NCBI GenBank assembly: GCA_946482375.1
Contig: CAMLRH010000005.1
Coordinates: 1 to 30,857 of the forward strand
From: an uncultured Caulobacteraceae bacterium
GTDB lineage: Bacteria > Pseudomonadota > Alphaproteobacteria > Caulobacterales > Caulobacteraceae
Direction of reading: 5' to 3'
Length of the DNA stretch: 30,857 nucleotides
The position numbers and the translations under genes are program-made. Shown in pieces: positions 21,701 through 29,107 of this stretch; position 1 is the first letter of the stretch; each line of letters begins with the position of its first letter. Below the pieces are notes generated by a model, which had not been told where the DNA came from, ran no database searches, and was given only the letters and a program-made list of their open reading frames with translations.

Positions 21701-23161
21701 TTCGGCGAGGGCTTCTTCAAGCCGCTGGGGGGCAACGAACTGCCCAACGCGCCGCATTTCACCGCGACGATCACGGCCGACTACACCGTGCCGCTCCCGG
21801 CTGACTGGCTGATGACGCTGCACACCGACCTCTACTACCAGTCGGAGGCGTGGACGCGGATCTTCAACATGGAAGGCTACGACAAGCTCAAGGCCTACAC
21901 GAACGTCAACCTGGCCGCGATCTTCACCAACGACGCCGCCGGCTGGAAGGTCATGGCCTATGTCAAGAACGTGCTGGACCGCGACAGCATCACGGGTTCC
22001 TTCCTGAATTCCGATGACACCGGCCTGACCACCAACGTCTTCCTCACCGAACCGCGGCTGTACGGCCTGCGGGTGACGAAGGAGTTTACCGGTGGGCCGT
22101 GGTGGACGGGCGGCGACCCGGCCTCGCGCGGGCCTTTCCCGCTGACGGTCGAGCTGGGCGGCATGGTCCAGCGCCAGGATGCGCCCTATGGCCCGCTCAG
22201 CACGGGCGCCTTTGACGCCTTCTCCGACAAGCTTGACCCGGCCAACGCCCAGAACCGCGACCTGCACTGGGGCGACGGACGCTCGGTCAAGATCACTTAC
22301 CAGCCGCAGGGCAGTCCCTGGCGCCTCGGCGCCGCCGCGCGCTTTGGCAAGACCAACGGCGCCGACAAGTTCCAGGCCAGTGAGCTCGGTGACACAGGTT
22401 GCCGCGTGGGTCCGCCGCTCACCTCCGCGGCCTACTGCGATCCCGACGTCAGCTATGGCTTCTTCATCGCCGGCGCGAACAACTACGTGTCGGGCGATGT
22501 CACCCAGCGCGAAGACCATATGCTCGTCGACTTCACCGTTGGCCGCGAAATGGGTCTGGGCGAGGGGAGCGGCCTGACCGACTCGGTGGTGAGTATTGGT
22601 CTGCGCTACGGCCAGCTGAATTCGCGCACACGGGTCGATTTCGTCGGCATCCCCGACTGGGACCTGCCGACCTACATGGTCGCCAAGTATGATGCCGAGC
22701 ACAGTCGCCGCGACGTGGATGTCACCGCCTCGCGCAAATTCCAGGGGGCCGGCCCCATGGTGAGCTGGGAGGCGTCCAAGGCTCTCATTGGCGACGACCA
22801 GACCGGCCGTTTCGGCCTCGACTGGTCGATCGGCGCGGGCGTTTTGTTCGGCAAGCAGGAGGCGAACGTCCAGGGTCACGAAACGATCGAGTACCTGAGC
22901 GATCCGCTGAAATACGTGCCCTATCTGCCTGACGAGGTCGTTCCGAACCCGGTCGACGTCCACCGCAGCAAGGACGTTTCCGTCCCGGTGCTGGATGCGA
23001 GCCTCGGCCTCTCGTACGACGCGGGCCGCTTCAAGATAGGGGCCGGCTACCGCTGGGAGCGCTACCTCGACGCCATCGACGGCGGTTACAGCAAACGGGA
23101 GAAGTTCGACCGCACGTTTGACGGTCCATACCTCAAGCTCTCCGTCGGTTTCGGCGGCTAG
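18779..23161 (+). CDS. TonB-dependent receptor with STN domain and an extra C-terminal beta-barrel domain
   Basis: 1460 residues, far longer than its paralog (1134). Order: signal peptide 1-30; STN signalling domain about 36-108; linker SGSAAGDGADGTV; TonB box 127-134 (DALIVTAQ); plug (RVEVLRGPQGTLYGRNATAG, about 236-255); 22-strand barrel ending at the aromatic terminus YGLRVTKEF (F1103). Some 357 residues follow that look like further amphipathic strands (WRLGAAARFG, DSVVSIGLRYGQL, FKIGAGYRWERYLD) and end PYLKLSVGFGG. The extension resembles a separate porin-type barrel (MOMP/Lpg1974-like by impression only). The start is ATG at 18779 with AAGGGGGAG upstream; earlier in-frame codons overlap the promoter. 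The ligand is unknown; conserved Cys pairs (GKQLCKRDD, FCDPQLGC) are shared with the paralog. Confidence 0.93.
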   Translation: MPIQRRTKLNALLLGTTAACAVLSTTAFAADEPSRQRFDIRSQDAAAALNEYARQAGVQIVFPYDRVRGRLTPDVQGDLTRQEALAMLTDGMGLVVTSDAAGMVTLRDATDPQSGSAAGDGADGTVDALIVTAQKREEDIQDVPIAISAFTQEALERSQVAGGPDLITQVPNMTFTKTNFSSYSIQLRGIGTQAISATVDPAVAVAFNNTSFIRNRFFEQEFYDLQRVEVLRGPQGTLYGRNATAGVVNIISQKPSFGYEAKLSADVANYNSTRLEGMINVPLVEDMVALRIAGAWTKREGYSTNELTGNQIDGRDLWSSRVSLRIEPTDAISANIIWEHFEEDDDRLRSGKQLCKRDDRTMFGDVQLPGLWFYYSNPFSQGCLPASLYSPVSFQAPDGFSLPFYHPLGQIFLPTVSGLDPYASTVQSHDLRVIESTVDPRYHAETNIVEAQLSFDLPGNLTLSSETAWLSDDIFSLQDYNRFATTEGAFDQAKWDNLQTFNNGEFWRENLLNDGVFCDPQLGCSSRLVAVDVSTARSAQFSQEFRLSSDYDGPFNFSLGANYLRYDTEDKYYVFINTLSMLAAISPNGHSRRLPRYEPGITDNHECLLNGIIVADPNLPQEVEGCVYMDTNPIGQLNDLGHNYFLSKNPYKLISYAVFGEGYYDLAENLRLTAGLRWTVDKKEAPRIPSWVLGVGSPGYGVQEVVEQEWREPTGRLTLDWKPDLSFTDDTMVYASYSHGYKAGGSNPPPTGIVYRGATAVAGEIGELINTMRQNSALSPRTFKPEFVDAFEIGTKNSLLDGALTLNLAAFYYDYQGYQISQIVNRSAINMNFDATVWGLEIEADWRPLENLRLGFKGGYEDTKVADGSRAIDVMERNYGHGPDSDDPWIVVRPFPTFANNCVIPVFVLERDGMMSTGGGNSFYNGNPGPCENAYLIGYDPATLAPYEADPDPVWGTPPGYPGWNPFDLSQGHNFGEGFFKPLGGNELPNAPHFTATITADYTVPLPADWLMTLHTDLYYQSEAWTRIFNMEGYDKLKAYTNVNLAAIFTNDAAGWKVMAYVKNVLDRDSITGSFLNSDDTGLTTNVFLTEPRLYGLRVTKEFTGGPWWTGGDPASRGPFPLTVELGGMVQRQDAPYGPLSTGAFDAFSDKLDPANAQNRDLHWGDGRSVKITYQPQGSPWRLGAAARFGKTNGADKFQASELGDTGCRVGPPLTSAAYCDPDVSYGFFIAGANNYVSGDVTQREDHMLVDFTVGREMGLGEGSGLTDSVVSIGLRYGQLNSRTRVDFVGIPDWDLPTYMVAKYDAEHSRRDVDVTASRKFQGAGPMVSWEASKALIGDDQTGRFGLDWSIGAGVLFGKQEANVQGHETIEYLSDPLKYVPYLPDEVVPNPVDVHRSKDVSVPVLDASLGLSYDAGRFKIGAGYRWERYLDAIDGGYSKREKFDRTFDGPYLKLSVGFGG

Positions 23162-23197
23162 CTCCGGCTTCGGGTCCCCTCTGAAGCGGATTTGACT

Positions 23198-23233
23198 GAG
23201 GCGGCGGTCCCCCAACCGCCGCCTCGATTTTTT
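23198..23233 (+). terminator. Rho-independent terminator of cassette 1
   Basis: Perfect 11-bp stem GAGGCGGCGGT/ACCGCCGCCTC around CCCCCA, then GATTTTTT. It lies 36 bases after the receptor stop. The convergent gcvR-like gene ends 4 bases beyond. Confidence 0.93.
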
Positions 23234-23236
23234 GCG

Positions 23237-23755
23237 CTAGCCCGCGGAGGTCAGCGAAATGTCGACCATGATCTCGCCGGAGATGTCTTCCAGCGCGGCC
23301 TGAACCTTGCGGGCCTCCAGATCGGCGGGAAGCCGCACCTGCGCGTCCATATGGAAGAGCGGAATGCCGGAGTGGGCTTCGGCGGTGACACGGGTTTCGA
23401 AGGTTTCGATGTTGGCGCCGAGTTCGCTCAGGGCGGCGGTGACCTGGTTGACGATGCCGGGGCGGTCCTGGCCGACGAGACGCAGCTCGAGGGTTTCGCC
23501 CGTCGCGGCGGTCTGGTTGCCGGTGGGGGTGATGCGCACCTCAAGGCCCTGGGCGTCGATGGCGGACACCGCCGAGCGCAAGGCTTCGACCCCGCTCGCT
23601 TCCAGTTCCACCAGCACCGAGCCGACATAGAGGCCGCCCAGCCGGCTCAGGTGGCTTTCCAGCCAGTTGCCGTCCGCTGACAGGACCGCCGCCGCGAGCG
23701 CTTGAGTGAGCCCCGGACGGTCGCTGCCGACCACGTTCAGAACCAGCAATGTCAT
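23237..23755 (-). CDS. GcvR-like protein with two ACT domains
   Basis: 172 residues built from two ACT domains. The first starts at residue 3 (LLVLNVVGSDRPGLTQALAA); the second starts near 88 (LELRLVGQDRPGIVNQVTAA), followed by HSGIPLFHMDAQVRLP. This matches the glycine-cleavage repressor-like family, which senses amino acids, though it has no DNA-binding domain of its own. No gcv genes are in the window. It is the only minus-strand gene between the signalling cassettes and appears functionally unrelated. The start is ATG at 23755. Confidence 0.85.
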   Translation of the reverse strand: MTLLVLNVVGSDRPGLTQALAAAVLSADGNWLESHLSRLGGLYVGSVLVELEASGVEALRSAVSAIDAQGLEVRITPTGNQTAATGETLELRLVGQDRPGIVNQVTAALSELGANIETFETRVTAEAHSGIPLFHMDAQVRLPADLEARKVQAALEDISGEIMVDISLTSAG

Positions 23756-23870
23756 CTCTAACTCTCAGCTAGCGGCTGGCGGCCAATGGACGGCCTCACC
23801 GATAGACGATGGCCGGCCATCGCGCCACGCCCGCGGTCACGATCCAAGCCTCACTTTTTTCCACCGTCCC

Positions 23871-23898
23871 ACCTAGGGCGCCGCGTGGTTTTGGTCTC
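23871..23898 (+). promoter_or_regulatory. candidate ECF promoter of sigma gene 2
   Basis: ACCTAGGG (23871-23878), 15 bases, GTCTC (23894-23898), 18 bases before the sigma ATG. The same two boxes with the same spacing occur before receptor gene 2 at 25497-25524. A CTTTTTTCC tract lies upstream (23853-23862). Confidence 0.65.
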
Positions 23899-23916
23899 TA
23901 CTCGTAAGAGGGGAGC

Positions 23917-24462
23917 ATGCCGATGGCGGCGCCGCCGAACAGCCCGCGTGAGGTCAGCCCGTCCGTCGGGCCCGAGGAGCTGCGCGCCTGGATCGCGCAG
24001 TACGGGCCGGCGCTGCGTCGCTATTTCATGAAGCGGGCGAGCGCGGCCGAGGCCGACGATCTGGTGCAGGACGTCTTCCTCGCCATGCAGGCGCGCGGTG
24101 AGGGCGCGGCGATCGAGAACATCGAGGGCTATCTCTTCCGCACGGCTGCGAACGTGCTGGTCCGCCGCCGCCAGCGGCAGACCTGGGACTGGGATCGCCA
24201 CGCCGCGCTCGACGAGGCGCCAGACCTCGCCGACGAGCTGTCGCCCGAGCGCGTGCTGATGGGCAAGGAGGCGGTCGACCGGCTGGTGGGCGCGCTGTCG
24301 GATCTGCCGCCGCGCACGGCCGAGGCCTTCTTCCTGCACCGCTTCGAGGACATGACCTATGACGCCATCGCCCGGCAGATGGGGGTGTCGGTGAAGGCGG
24401 TGGAAGACCTGATGCGCCGCGCGCTGCGCCGGCTCTCCGAGCGTCTGGAGGCCGAGGCATGA
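23917..24462 (+). CDS. ECF RNA polymerase sigma factor, FecI-like (cassette 2)
   Basis: 181 residues. Region 2 contains SAAEADDLVQDVFLAMQARG and IEGYLFRTAANVLVRRRQRQ. Region 4 contains LSDLPPRTAEAFFLHRFEDM and SVKAVEDLMRRALRRLSERL. It begins with a proline/serine-rich leader of about 18 residues. ATG at 23917 follows GAGGGGAGC; an ATG two codons later is possible. The stop overlaps the fecR-like start (ATGA). Region 4 recognition residues differ clearly from those of sigma 1, in line with the different promoter motif found for this cassette. Confidence 0.93.
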   Translation: MPMAAPPNSPREVSPSVGPEELRAWIAQYGPALRRYFMKRASAAEADDLVQDVFLAMQARGEGAAIENIEGYLFRTAANVLVRRRQRQTWDWDRHAALDEAPDLADELSPERVLMGKEAVDRLVGALSDLPPRTAEAFFLHRFEDMTYDAIARQMGVSVKAVEDLMRRALRRLSERLEAEA

Positions 24463-25475
24463 GCGAGGCTTCCCCCGACATGACCGATGTGCGCGACATC
24501 GCCGCCGGCTGGTTCGCCCGGCGCCGTTCGGGCGGCTTCACCGGCCGCGACCAGCAGGCGCTGGACGCCTGGCTGGACGCCGACCCCGCACACGTCGAGG
24601 CCTACGCCGCCGTCGAGCGCGCCTGGCTGGGGGCCGCCGCCGTGCGGGCCGATCCGCGCGTGCTCGCCCGCCGTCAGGCGCTGCTGAAGGCGCGGGGCCG
24701 CCGGGCCTTCGCCATTCGCGCCATGGCCGCCTCACTGATCGTGGCGGTGCTCGGCGGAGGCGTGGCGGGCGTGCAGGTGCTGACCGGTCCCAAGCCATTG
24801 GCGACCCAGGCGTTCCGCACCGATGTCGGCCAGCGCTCCACCGTCACCCTGCCAGACGGTTCGATGGTGACGCTGAACACCGACACGGTGGTTCGGACAC
24901 GCGCCGACGGCGAGCGACGGCTCGTCTACCTCGACAAGGGCCAGGCCTACTTCAAGGTGGCGAAGGACCGGCGTCATCCGTTCGTCGTCCATGCGGCGGG
25001 CCGGACGGTCACCGCGCTCGGCACCGCCTTCGACGTGCGGGTGGACCGCGGCGCGCTGAAGGTCGTGCTAGTCGAGGGCAAGGTACGGGTGGAAAGCCCG
25101 ACGCATGCGCCCAAGCCCGCGCCGCCAGCCGCCGCACCTCAGGCCGGGCAGGCGACGGAGATGGTCGCGGGCTCGCAACTGGTCGCGCCGGACGACGCCG
25201 ACTGGCGCCTGACCCGAACCGACGTGACCCGCGAGACGAGCTGGATTCGCGGGCAGATCATCTTCGACGACGAGCCGCTGGGCGCCGTGGTCGAGGAGCT
25301 TAACCGCTATTCCGATCAGAAGATGGTGATCCGCGGCCAGGGGCTGGCGGCGACGTCGATCAGCGGCACCTTCAAGCCCGGCGACCTGCGCGGTTTCGCC
25401 GAGGCGCTGGAAGGCTACCGCCTCGCCCGCGTGGAACAGCAATCCGAAGGCGAGGTGCGTATCGTCGCCTGGTGA
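24459..25475 (+). CDS. FecR-type anti-sigma/sensor protein (cassette 2)
   Basis: 338 residues. The N-terminal DUF4880-like region (AAGWFARRRSGGFTGRDQQA, DAWLDADPAHVEAYAAVERA) is cytoplasmic. The membrane segment is about 86-108 (IRAMAASLIVAVLGGGVAGV). The FecR domain is 115-210 (LPDGSMVTLNTDTVVRT, VTALGTAFDVRV). A proline/alanine-rich insert (THAPKPAPPAAAPQAGQA, about 214-232) is absent from the other two FecR proteins. The C-terminal STN-like part (DEPLGAVVEELNRYSDQKMV) follows at 270-335. ATGA overlap with the sigma gene indicates translational coupling. It should hold sigma 2 until receptor 2 signals. Confidence 0.92.
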   Translation: MSEASPDMTDVRDIAAGWFARRRSGGFTGRDQQALDAWLDADPAHVEAYAAVERAWLGAAAVRADPRVLARRQALLKARGRRAFAIRAMAASLIVAVLGGGVAGVQVLTGPKPLATQAFRTDVGQRSTVTLPDGSMVTLNTDTVVRTRADGERRLVYLDKGQAYFKVAKDRRHPFVVHAAGRTVTALGTAFDVRVDRGALKVVLVEGKVRVESPTHAPKPAPPAAAPQAGQATEMVAGSQLVAPDDADWRLTRTDVTRETSWIRGQIIFDDEPLGAVVEELNRYSDQKMVIRGQGLAATSISGTFKPGDLRGFAEALEGYRLARVEQQSEGEVRIVAW

Positions 25476-25496
25476 GAAAGAAAAATTTGGAGCCTG

Positions 25497-25524
25497 ACCT
25501 AGGGTGCAGTTGCTGACACGTCTC
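25497..25524 (+). promoter_or_regulatory. candidate ECF promoter of receptor gene 2
   Basis: ACCTAGGG (25497-25504), 15 bases, GTCTC (25520-25524), 47 bases before the ATG. An AAAAATTT tract lies just upstream (25481-25488). It matches the element before sigma gene 2 in both boxes and in spacing. Confidence 0.65.
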
Positions 25525-25571
25525 CCTGTATTAGAGGGCCAGTCGCCCTCAAAGAAAAAGGGGGGACCAGA

Positions 25572-28500
25572 ATGGACAGTCCACGCGCGATGACTCATGC
25601 CCGCATGCTTTGCGGGGCGGCGACTGCGGCAATATTTGTATTTTCCAGCGCCGCTCATGCGCAGGAACAGTCACCGATCAATATAGCGCCTCAGTCGCTG
25701 GCCACGGCCCTTTACGAGTTCGGCGGTCAGACGGGCCGCCAGATCCTCTTCACGCCCGACGTCGCGGCGTCCAAGACCACCCGTGGCGTCGCCGGCGCAA
25801 CCGACCAGCAGGTGGCGCTCGCGGAACTGCTTCAGGGTACGGGCCTGACCTACCGCCGGACCGGCGACACCTATCTCATCGTGCAGGCAGGGGAGGGCGG
25901 CTCCAGCCCCCAGCCCGAAAGCGCCGCGGGGGACGGCGCTGACGGGACCGTCGACACGCTCGTGGTGACGGCGCAGAAGCGCGAGGAGGACATCCAGGAC
26001 GTGCCGATCGCCATTTCGGCGTTTACCCAAGAGACTCTGGACGCTCAAAAGATCGAAGGTGGCTTCGATCTTCTGAAGGCGATCCCGAACGTCACCTTCT
26101 CGAAGAACAACTTCACCAGCTATAACTTCAGTATTCGTGGCGTGGGCACCAAGGCGATTTCCGCCACGACCGACCCGGGCGTGGCGGTAGCCTTTAACTC
26201 CACCGGTCTGATCCAGAACCGGCTATTCGAGCAGGAATACTTCGACATCGAACGCGTCGAAGTGCTGCGTGGGCCTCAGGGTACGCTGTACGGCCGCAAT
26301 GCCACCAGCGGCGTCATCAACGTCATTTCGGCCAAGCCGCGGATGAACGATTTTGATGGCTGGGTGAAGGGTGAGGTGGGCAACTATGACACCAAACGCC
26401 TGTCGGCGATGGTCAACGTCCCGCTCGTGGCCGACAAGCTGGCGGTGCGTATCGCCGGGTCGATGACGGACCGACAAGGCTATGACTTCAATGATATAAC
26501 AGACAACGCGGTCAACGGTCGCGACCTGTGGTCGGCGCGCGTCACGGTCGGTTTCGAGCCGACGGCGAACATTCGCGCCGACCTGATCTGGGAACGGTTC
26601 GAGGAGGACGACAACCGTTCGCGCACCGGCAAGCAGCTCTGCCACCGAGACAACGGCCCGGAAATGGTGGGCGCCGCCGTCGTGGTCGATGTGCCCGAGG
26701 ATCCGCTGTCGTCGGTGCTGCGCCCGGCGATGCTATCGCAGGGCTGCAAGGCGGGCAGCCTCTATGACGATGCCGCTTTCGGCACGCCGAACGGCCTGGC
26801 CATCCCGTTCGTCTTCTCGCTCGCCGCGCTGGGCAACGGGCCGCTGGCCTTCTTCCCACTGGGCCGAGACGCCGAAGGCAACAATCTCGGCGTCATCGGC
26901 ATGGAGGACCCCTACCGGGGGCAGGTGCAGTCACGCGACCTGCGGGTCATCCAGTCCTATCGTGATCCGATCTATCGGGCGAAGGCCGACATCCTCGAAC
27001 TGAACGTCGATATCGACCTGAATGACGAACTGACGCTGGTTTCGCAGACCGCCTACAACAAGGACGTCGTCTACTCCTTCCAGGATTTCAACCGCTTCAA
27101 CACTCAGCCGATCTTCACCGACACGTCCGACCTGGCCTGGCTCAACATCTTCGGATTTGAACAGGACTATTCCGATCTCGCCCCCGGCGGGGAGTTCTGC
27201 GATCCGCAGATCGGCTGCACCAAGTCGTTCGCCGCCTTCGACGTGTCGACGGCAAGCGCCGAGCAGTTCAGCCAGGAATTCCGGCTTCAGTCTGATTTCG
27301 AAGGCCCGCTTAACTTCAGCGTCGGCGCGAACTACACGACGTTCGACGTTCTGGTCGACTACATCGTTATGTCGAACCTGCTGACGGCGGCCGCCATGGT
27401 GCCGATATTCGCCTACGTCGGCGAAGAGGGCGTCACGTACAACGCCACCTGCATCACCGATAAGTTCTTCCCCGGCGCGACGACAGGCTACGTCGATATC
27501 AATTCGCCAGGCGCGATCTGCCCCTATATCGACCCCAATCCGGTCGAGACCATGACCGGCGACGGGCACAACTACTTCCGCAGCAAGAATCCCTACGAGC
27601 TGGAGTCGAAAGCCGCGTTTGGTGAGCTGTATTGGCAGCAGTCGGAAAACCTGAAATTCACGGCCGGCCTGCGCTACACCAAGGACGAGAAGAGCTTCAT
27701 CCCGGTGCCCAGCCAGGTTCTGCTCGCGCCCGGTCTCGGCGCGGGCGGCACGGTCAACCGCGGCTATCCGGAAAAACCCGCGATCAACCAGTCCTGGGGC
27801 GAATGGACCGGCCGGGTCGGCTTTGACTGGAAGCCGGACCTTGGGTTCACCGACGAGAGCATGCTCTACGCCTTCTATTCACGCGGCTACAAGGGTGGCG
27901 GGGCCAACCCGCCGAGCCCGGGCTTCGCCACGGAGGATGAGTTGCTGGCCCAGGCAGAGGCGGCGGAACTCGATCCGGTCTTCCTCAGCTTTTTCGCGCC
28001 ACTCTTCCCGGTTCTTCAGCTTACGGCGGTCGAATACAAGCCGACCTTCGAGCCCGAGTTCGTCGACGCCCTTGAGGTCGGCGCCAAGAACACGCTGCTG
28101 GGTGGTGCGTTGAGGGCGAACGTCGGCGCCTTTTTCTACGACTACAAGGACTATCAGGTTTCCCAGATCCGCGACCGCACCGCGGTCAACGAGAACTTCG
28201 ACGCTCAGGTCTGGGGCCTTGAACTGGAGACCCTGTTCTCGCCGTCGCCGAACTTCCAGATCCTGTTCAACGCCGGTTATCTGGATACGCGGATCGCCGA
28301 CGGCGAAACCTCGATCGACATCATGAACAGGACCCAGGGCGACCCGGACTACACGCTGGTGAAGCCCTGGCTGCAGCTGCCGTCCAACTGCATCGCGCCG
28401 ACGGAGGTGGTGCAGGACCACCTGAACCGGCATCCGGGCATTCCGGGCGACTGGTTCAACATCTGCGGCGGCATTCAGGGCTTCATCCGGCTCGCGCTCG

Positions 28501-28976
28501 GCAACAGCGTCATCGACGATCTGACGGGCGAACTCTACGATCCCATGGCTCGGGACGATGAGGGCAACCTGCTCTACCCGGAAATCAACGGCGGCGCGGG
28601 CATCAAGCAGCAGCTCGGCGGCAACGAATTGCCGAACGCGCCGCACTGGACCTTCTCGCTGGGGTCCCAGTACGCGATGGACATTCTCGAAGGCTGGCGG
28701 ATGACCGTTCGCGGCGACGCCTACTGGCAGTCGCAGTCGTGGGCGCGGGTCTACAACGCCGATCCGTATGACAAGCTGCACGGCTGGTACAACGTCAACC
28801 TGTCGGTCTGGGTGGAGAACGAAGACGGCCTGAAGATCGAGCTCTACGCCAAGAACCTGCTCGACAAGACGCCGATCACCGATGCGTTCCTCAACTCCGA
28901 CGATACGGCGTTGACCACCAACGTCTTCGTTCTCGACCCGCGCCTCATCGGCCTGTCGATACGCAAGGAATTCTAG
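25572..28976 (+). CDS. TonB-dependent receptor with STN signalling domain (cassette 2)
   Basis: 1134 residues. Signal peptide 1-30 (ends SSAAHA); STN domain about 35-106 (INIAPQSLATALYEFGGQTG); linker ESAAGDGADGTV; TonB box 128-135 (DTLVVTAQ); plug with RVEVLRGPQGTLYGRNATSG; 22-strand barrel ending normally in the aromatic terminus LIGLSIRKEF. It is a clear paralog of receptor 1 (shared GKQLC-RD, FCDP-IGC, QFSQEFRLQSDFEGPLNFSV blocks), but without the extra domain. It imports an unknown ligand across the outer membrane and reports its presence to FecR 2. AAGGGGGGGACC precedes the ATG at 25572. Cys-rich external loops may carry disulfides. Confidence 0.95.
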   Translation: MDSPRAMTHARMLCGAATAAIFVFSSAAHAQEQSPINIAPQSLATALYEFGGQTGRQILFTPDVAASKTTRGVAGATDQQVALAELLQGTGLTYRRTGDTYLIVQAGEGGSSPQPESAAGDGADGTVDTLVVTAQKREEDIQDVPIAISAFTQETLDAQKIEGGFDLLKAIPNVTFSKNNFTSYNFSIRGVGTKAISATTDPGVAVAFNSTGLIQNRLFEQEYFDIERVEVLRGPQGTLYGRNATSGVINVISAKPRMNDFDGWVKGEVGNYDTKRLSAMVNVPLVADKLAVRIAGSMTDRQGYDFNDITDNAVNGRDLWSARVTVGFEPTANIRADLIWERFEEDDNRSRTGKQLCHRDNGPEMVGAAVVVDVPEDPLSSVLRPAMLSQGCKAGSLYDDAAFGTPNGLAIPFVFSLAALGNGPLAFFPLGRDAEGNNLGVIGMEDPYRGQVQSRDLRVIQSYRDPIYRAKADILELNVDIDLNDELTLVSQTAYNKDVVYSFQDFNRFNTQPIFTDTSDLAWLNIFGFEQDYSDLAPGGEFCDPQIGCTKSFAAFDVSTASAEQFSQEFRLQSDFEGPLNFSVGANYTTFDVLVDYIVMSNLLTAAAMVPIFAYVGEEGVTYNATCITDKFFPGATTGYVDINSPGAICPYIDPNPVETMTGDGHNYFRSKNPYELESKAAFGELYWQQSENLKFTAGLRYTKDEKSFIPVPSQVLLAPGLGAGGTVNRGYPEKPAINQSWGEWTGRVGFDWKPDLGFTDESMLYAFYSRGYKGGGANPPSPGFATEDELLAQAEAAELDPVFLSFFAPLFPVLQLTAVEYKPTFEPEFVDALEVGAKNTLLGGALRANVGAFFYDYKDYQVSQIRDRTAVNENFDAQVWGLELETLFSPSPNFQILFNAGYLDTRIADGETSIDIMNRTQGDPDYTLVKPWLQLPSNCIAPTEVVQDHLNRHPGIPGDWFNICGGIQGFIRLALGNSVIDDLTGELYDPMARDDEGNLLYPEINGGAGIKQQLGGNELPNAPHWTFSLGSQYAMDILEGWRMTVRGDAYWQSQSWARVYNADPYDKLHGWYNVNLSVWVENEDGLKIELYAKNLLDKTPITDAFLNSDDTALTTNVFVLDPRLIGLSIRKEF

Positions 28977-29012
28977 TCTCCGGGGCTCCCCTTCCGAACC
29001 CGGTGCGACTGG

Positions 29013-29045
29013 AGGCGGCGGCCCCGACACCCGCCGCCTTCTTTC
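29013..29045 (+). terminator. probable Rho-independent terminator of cassette 2
   Basis: AGGCGGCGG (29013-29021) and CCGCCGCCT (29031-29039) form a 9-bp stem followed by TCTTTCGTTTG. The stem is nearly the same as in the terminator of cassette 1, consistent with duplication of the whole cassette. Confidence 0.7.
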
Positions 29046-29050
29046 GTTTG

Positions 29051-29095
29051 TTGACACGCCCGCGCGCCACGCCGGACCCTGTACGCGTACGTACA
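29051..29095 (+). promoter_or_regulatory. promoter region of sigma gene 3 with an inverted repeat
   Basis: TTGACA (29051-29056) is a perfect -35 box, but no good -10 follows at normal spacing. Downstream, TGTACG and CGTACA (29080-29095) form an inverted repeat around CGTA, directly before the coding start. No motif shared with the third receptor gene was found by eye. Confidence 0.4.
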
Positions 29096-29107
29096 CGTGA
29101 GGTGCGG

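Noticed and set aside
21686..23215. 509-codon minus-strand frame inside the end of receptor gene 1
   Set aside because: It is antisense to the C-terminal extension. I considered whether the extension was the artefact instead, but the plus-strand frame has strand-like periodicity and a terminator right after its stop.
29003..29107. Longer N-terminus for sigma factor 3 starting at 29003
   Set aside because: The extra residues are encoded by the terminator of the preceding cassette and are unlike other sigma N-termini.
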